Both the position numbers and the translations under genes were made by a program. From NCBI GenBank assembly GCA_016841385.1, contig JAENZF010000004.1, forward strand, positions 1 through 33,658: a stretch of 33,658 nt of DNA. The letters are read 5' to 3'. The stretch's first letter is position 1. The number at the start of each line of letters is the position of its first letter. Origin of the DNA: Methanobacteriota archaeon (GTDB lineage Archaea > Halobacteriota > Methanomicrobia > Methanomicrobiales > Methanoculleaceae). The notes beneath the pieces were generated by a model. It made no database searches, had not been told where the DNA came from, and saw nothing but the letters and a program-made list of their open reading frames with translations. Below are positions 29,598-33,658 of this stretch, piece by piece.

Positions 29598-30191
29598 CTA
29601 CTCCGGGGGAGTGCGTGCCCCCGTCTCGTCGTCCAGGGCCTCAATAAACGCAACAAGGAACGCGTGCCTCCTTTCGGCGATGTTCCGGGCGCTCTCTGTG
29701 TACATGAGATCCCTCAGGTTCAGCAGTTTCTCATGAAAGTGACCGGTTGCGTCCGCGATGCCCCGACCCTGTCCTCCGGATTGCATGAACGTCCTCGCGA
29801 TCCCGACTGCGCCCATCGCGTCCAGGTTGTCCGCGTCCGAGAGCACCCGGGCCTCGAGGGTCTCGGGATCGAGCCCCGAACTGTAGCGGTGTGCACGGAT
29901 GGCGTGGACGATGCCGGTGATGCAATCTTCGGGGTAGTGGACGGAGCGGAGGAAGGCCTCCGCCATCCGCCCCCCCTCTTCTTCGTGGGGGACGCCCGTC
30001 TCCTCCTCGAGGGGTCGTGCGATGTCGTGGAAGAGGGCGGCAGGGATGAGGATCCGCATATTCGCACCCTCGCGGGCGCCGATCGTCTCGCAGAGACGCA
30101 CGACCCTCTCGGTATGGTCGAACCCGTGCGCCCCCGATCCCTGGAGCACCGTCCTGACGTGGTAGAGCATCTTTTCCGTCTCTTCATCCAT
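29598..30191 (-). CDS. HD-domain phosphohydrolase
   Basis: GFDHTERVVRLCETIG, AALFHDIARP, DADNLDAMGAVGIARTF; start MDEETEKMLYHV at 30191. Confidence 0.88.
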   Translation of the reverse strand: MDEETEKMLYHVRTVLQGSGAHGFDHTERVVRLCETIGAREGANMRILIPAALFHDIARPLEEETGVPHEEEGGRMAEAFLRSVHYPEDCITGIVHAIRAHRYSSGLDPETLEARVLSDADNLDAMGAVGIARTFMQSGGQGRGIADATGHFHEKLLNLRDLMYTESARNIAERRHAFLVAFIEALDDETGARTPPE

Positions 30192-30284
30192 GATACACGT
30201 CTGTTTTCCAGGGGCCAAATACGGTTCCCTTTCAATCGGCCCTGCTCCCGGGCTCATGCCGCCATCGTCGCCCGGGTTCGGTCG

Positions 30285-30379
30285 TTGTCCCTCACCAATG
30301 TCCCACAACAGAGTTTGTGGGACATAAGATGCGTTGGCATGTCCCTCAAATTCCGTTGTGGATCGCAGGTGACCCACAA
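30285..30379. repeat. Cluster of TGTCCC(A/T)CAA-like 11-mers in direct and inverted orientation
   Basis: TTGTCCCTCAC (30285), ATGTCCCACAA (30298-30308) with a perfect inverted copy TTGTGGGACAT (30315-30325), ATGTCCCTCAA (30339-30349), GTGACCCACAA (30369-30379). Confidence 0.7.
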
Positions 30380-30409
30380 CTGCAACCGGGCATGGTTTGC
30401 GTGTATTCT

Positions 30410-30460
30410 GGTACACACCAGGGAGATTGTGTATACCGGATCGGGGTTTAGATACACACA
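30410..30460. repeat. TACACAC-type repeat group incl. imperfect palindrome GGTACACAC-n10-GTGTATACC
   Basis: GGTACACAC 30410-30418, GTGTATACC 30429-30437, GATACACACA 30451-30460. Confidence 0.5.
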
Positions 30461-30485
30461 AGCGGATTTGCCGGTATCAGAGCAC

Positions 30486-31595
30486 TCACAACCGGTCCCC
30501 TTCGGTGATGGCAATCAGGCGCGAAAAGACGTAGGTCGTGGCACGCCGTCCTCCACCCTCCGCAAGGACGGCGATGATCTCCTGTTCCCGGAGTTGCTGG
30601 AGGATCCTGTTTGCTGTCTTCTTCGGGATCGCTGTCTGCTCGTAAAACTCGGACGAACTGAAGATCGGCGTCCCGAAGATGGCATCGATCGCGGCGACGG
30701 CGTACTGCGACCGGGTTACCTCCGGCACCGTCTGTTTCATCTCGTCGTAGAGATCGAGGATCGCCTTTGCTTTTTTGCCGTTCTCCTCCGCCTGCTCCTC
30801 GATGGCGTGGAGGAAGAACGCAATCCAGCCGTTCCAGTCCCTTTCCCGGGAGACCGCGAGCAGCCGCTCGTAGTAGACCGGCCGGTGCCGTTCGAGGTAG
30901 GCGCTGATGTAGAACATCGGACTTCGAATCAGCCCCTTCTCGTACATGATCAGCGGGACGAGCATCCTCCCGATACGCCCGTTGCCGTCGCAGAACGGGT
31001 GGATGAGTTCAAACTGCGCCTTCAAGACGGAGAGTTGAACGAGGACGTCTTTCTCCTCACGCTGCAGGTAGGCCCCCCAGTCCTCAAGCGCCCCGGGAAC
31101 GCTCCCCGGTGCCGGTGGGACGAATATTGCGTGCTCGACATAAGCATCCCGCCCGATGAAGTTCTGGATATCCCGGATGCACCCCGGCTCCCGGTCCATG
31201 CCCCTGCTGTTGGTTAAGAGGATCCGGTGCAGGTCGCAGATCAGGGCGGTATCCAGCCGCCGGGTCCTGAGGGCGTCCACGGCGGCGCGCAAAGCCTCCC
31301 GGTAGTTGATGATCTCCTGGATGTCGGCAAGGGCGGCACCGCTGATTCGCTCCCTCGGGTTCGCCTCGAACCGTAGAACATCCTCGAGCGATGCCTGGGT
31401 CCCCTCGATCCTTGAGGACAGCACCGCCTCCTGCGTCAGGAGCGGGGAGAGCAGGAGCTCGGGGTTCGGGATCGCCTGGAGAATACCGTCGTACCGGGCG
31501 AGGGCACGATTCGCCGACGCTATCCTCGGAATGTGGCTCTCCCAGTCGATACCGTCCGGGGGCAGCGGCTCGGGCACGTAGGGCGCAACCGTCAT
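30486..31595 (-). CDS. Fic/DOC family protein with N-terminal inhibitory helix and C-terminal winged helix
   Basis: HPFCDGNGRIGR Fic motif; LSSRIEGTQASLEDV inhibitory (S/T)xxxE(G/N)-type motif; GAGGAGG Shine-Dalgarno upstream of ATG 31595. Confidence 0.95.
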   Translation of the reverse strand: MTVAPYVPEPLPPDGIDWESHIPRIASANRALARYDGILQAIPNPELLLSPLLTQEAVLSSRIEGTQASLEDVLRFEANPRERISGAALADIQEIINYREALRAAVDALRTRRLDTALICDLHRILLTNSRGMDREPGCIRDIQNFIGRDAYVEHAIFVPPAPGSVPGALEDWGAYLQREEKDVLVQLSVLKAQFELIHPFCDGNGRIGRMLVPLIMYEKGLIRSPMFYISAYLERHRPVYYERLLAVSRERDWNGWIAFFLHAIEEQAEENGKKAKAILDLYDEMKQTVPEVTRSQYAVAAIDAIFGTPIFSSSEFYEQTAIPKKTANRILQQLREQEIIAVLAEGGGRRATTYVFSRLIAITEGDRL

Positions 31596-31922
31596 GCCGC
31601 CTCCTCACGGACCGCCGTGAATCCGTCGAGAGTAGGAAAACTGGCGATGTGCCGGAGATCCTCCATATAATTATCCGATGGTGCGAAAGAGTATTAACAT
31701 TGATTGTTTGCGATTGCAACGTTCGCCATCTGTCGTATACCTGCATGCCGCCCGGTCGATTGAAATGGCAGTCGCCGGTGTTATTGGAACGGCTACTCCG
31801 ACTATACAGTTCGTTGTCGCGGCGTTCAGGCCGCACGAAGGGCATCCGCTCCCGGCAGCATCCGGACTCGCGTGAATACGGGCATGCCGCTCGATTGGAC
31901 AGGGTCTTTGAACCATACGACA

Positions 31923-32057
31923 TCATCCGCGTGGCCGAAACGTCCGGGAAGGGCACCGCCCGGCATCCCGGTCGGCGGGAACGGGGCCGTTGATGCTGCA
32001 TTCCCCGTCGGTCGCGGTCTTCTTCGTATAGAGGGCGCAGTCGCTGCAGGTCGGCAT
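31923..32057 (-). CDS. 44-aa Cys-rich small protein
   Basis: MPTCSDCALYTKKTATDGECSINGPVPADRDAGRCPSRTFRPRG; four Cys, GAGG Shine-Dalgarno 5 nt before the ATG; ORF track shows it inside a longer ORF from 32153. Confidence 0.6.
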   Translation of the reverse strand: MPTCSDCALYTKKTATDGECSINGPVPADRDAGRCPSRTFRPRG

Positions 32058-32430
32058 GAAAACCTCTTTCCCGCTCGGGAGATATGTAGGTTTTGCCGGC
32101 CGGGCTACGAGGGCGGATCCGCCTTCTCCCGCCTGATTTTTGTCCGGGCACAATGATGGTATCTTCTTCGGGCCTGGCGTACCTTCCCGGGCACTGCCTG
32201 AGCACCTCCTTCTGCTCCTCGGTCACGGCAAAGCACCTCGGTGCGAAGTGATCGACCGCCTCGTCGAGGTCTGCAGACCGGTTGATGTGCAATGTCTCGA
32301 CGTCGGATGGATGCCCGTCGAGTACAGTGCGTTGTAGATGGCGCCGCACCTGGGAGAACAAACGACGGGGGGTGTCTTCGTGGTCTGGTGCTACTAATAT
32401 TGTTTTATGTCATATTTTGTGGAATCTATA

Positions 32431-32460
32431 GGTATAAATACAATTATTTATTAAATTGTA
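32431..32460 (+). promoter_or_regulatory. TATA-like box overlapping a 7-bp-arm palindrome
   Basis: GGTATAAATA (32431-32440) and TACAATT-n8-AATTGTA (32439-32460). Confidence 0.5.
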
Positions 32461-32534
32461 AGCGCATGCTCTTCATATCGCCGGAACACGGCAGTCCCTG
32501 GGACGCCGTTACCCGGCGGAGACCCGGGGAAGCC

Positions 32535-33491
32535 ATGTACGACAGCATTCTTCAGACGGTGACGCTCGCTGCCAGCCTGCTCTGGGAGATGGTCCCGATG
32601 ATGGTCGTCGGGGTCTTTCTCGCCGAGGTGCTCGTCGCCCTGAATATTGCCGGGAGGATCGCGGCCCTCTCCCGCCCGCTCACCTCGTTCGCCTGCCTGA
32701 GGGAGGAGTGCGGCACCAGTTTCCTCATGGCCTTCGTCTCTCCTCCTGCCGCGAATGCCATGCTGCTGGACTACCACACAAAAGAGATCATCTCCCGGAA
32801 GGAACTGATCATCGCGGCCACCATGAACTCGTTTCCGACGGTCGTCATGCACTGGCGATACCTCCTCCCGGTCTACATCCCGCTCCTCGGCATCCCCGGC
32901 CTCATCTACTTTTGCCTGCTGATGCTCGTCGGCCTGCTAAAGACCGCGGTCGTCATGCTCGTCGGCCGGGCCGTCCTCGACCCCCCGCCGTGCACTTCGG
33001 TCTGTCCGGCGGAGGGGCCGGCCATCACGCTCCGGGAAGCGCTGCAGGCGGCGTGCACCTCCTCCAAAAAGACCCTGACGCGCCTGCTCTCGATCACCGT
33101 CCCCACCATCGTTATCGTCGCGTTCCTCATCAACGCAGGTGCCTTCGACCGGCTTGCCGGGATGATGCAGGGCGCAGGAACGGTCTTTCCCGTGCCTCCG
33201 GAAGGGTTCGCCATCATCGCGGCCCAGTTCGGCAGCTTCGTCGCAGGTGCGAGCGTCGCGTCCACCCTGCTCGCTTCCGGGGATATAACCTGGCAGCAGA
33301 TCGTCCTCACCCTGCTCGTCGGCAACGTTCTCACCAGCGTGACGCGGAGCATCCGCTGGCTCGGTTCTTCTTACGTCGCGATCTTCGGGATGCGGACGGG
33401 AACAGAGATCATGCTCGTCTCGACGATGCTCAGAAACGGCATCATGGTCTTCCTGGTCGTCGTGCTGGCGTACGGGCTTGGCTGGGGGTGA
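32535..33491 (+). CDS. Nucleoside-recognition/Gate-domain permease-like membrane protein
   Basis: Multiple hydrophobic helices, LLWEMVPMMVVGVFLAEVLVAL, SFLMAFVSPPAANAMLLDYH, IIAATMNSFPTVVMHWRYLLPV; alternative in-frame ATG at 32466. Confidence 0.75.
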   Translation: MYDSILQTVTLAASLLWEMVPMMVVGVFLAEVLVALNIAGRIAALSRPLTSFACLREECGTSFLMAFVSPPAANAMLLDYHTKEIISRKELIIAATMNSFPTVVMHWRYLLPVYIPLLGIPGLIYFCLLMLVGLLKTAVVMLVGRAVLDPPPCTSVCPAEGPAITLREALQAACTSSKKTLTRLLSITVPTIVIVAFLINAGAFDRLAGMMQGAGTVFPVPPEGFAIIAAQFGSFVAGASVASTLLASGDITWQQIVLTLLVGNVLTSVTRSIRWLGSSYVAIFGMRTGTEIMLVSTMLRNGIMVFLVVVLAYGLGWG

Positions 33492-33536
33492 GGGAACGTT
33501 GTCCCGTGCGGAGCTGCGGCCTGATGATCCCGCGGC

Positions 33537-33658
33537 TCATCCGCTCTGCGTCTCTCGCACCGCCTGTATCTCCGGTATCTCCATCCCGCCGAGCAGTTCG
33601 ACGATCGCCTGCACGTACGGCTCCTGCCGGGTGCAGCTCGGCGATGCACGGGCGTCGC
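33537..33658 (-). CDS. C-terminal fragment of a CDS running out of the window
   Basis: Open reverse frame ...DARASPSCTRQEPYVQAIVELLGGMEIPEIQAVRETQSG* ends at TGA (33537-33539). Confidence 0.4.
   Translation of the reverse strand, partial: DARASPSCTRQEPYVQAIVELLGGMEIPEIQAVRETQSG

Noticed and set aside
30254-30514. 86-aa reverse ORF in the fic-HD gap
   Set aside because: No domain, no ribosome-binding site, overlaps the repeat cluster; more likely noncoding.
31084-32361. 425-aa reverse ORF taken as one protein
   Set aside because: Most of it overlaps fic in another frame and is Arg/Pro/Gly-rich; only the first ~75 aa look possibly coding and are discussed separately.
1-33658. CRISPR array, tRNA/rRNA genes, transposases/integrases
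   Set aside because: Scanned by eye for regularly spaced repeats, TpsiC-like arms and transposase motifs; nothing supportable was found.

Overview
This is a GC-rich archaeal chromosomal window. The gene content (archaeal-type AlaRS, hexuloisomerase, Lhr helicase, TATA-like leaders) suggests a Methanomicrobia/Methanoculleus-like methanogen, but the taxonomy is inference only. Left part (1-13.7 kb): mostly ordinary genes. These are a SWIM-domain C-terminus, alaS with an overlapping membrane-anchored HTH gene, a 42-aa zinc-ribbon microprotein missing from the ORF track, a UPF0316/DUF2179-like protein, a PQQ/sorbosone-dehydrogenase-type beta-propeller, a metallophosphoesterase overlapping an Lhr-type helicase, a hexuloisomerase/aminotransferase/M42 peptidase cluster, a YetF-like DUF421 protein and a ferredoxin. 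Middle part (14.0-29.3 kb): an accessory-looking carbohydrate/energy block. It holds an apparently internally deleted APC permease, a YHS-domain/alpha-glucan phosphorylase fusion, a P-type H+-ATPase, a gap(type I)-D-ldh-pps gene string, a phosphohexomutase, and a sugar-porter MFS + GH15 glucoamylase/trehalase pair. Right part: an HD hydrolase, a Fic protein, a repeat-rich intergenic region between them, a 44-aa Cys-rich protein and a nucleoside-recognition/Gate-domain permease with a palindrome next to its TATA box. The best candidates for something undescribed are the YHS-phosphorylase fusion within the carbohydrate block, the excised APC transporter, and the repeated TGTCCC(A/T)CAA motif cluster between fic and the HD gene. 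No tRNA, rRNA, CRISPR array or transposase was recognised.
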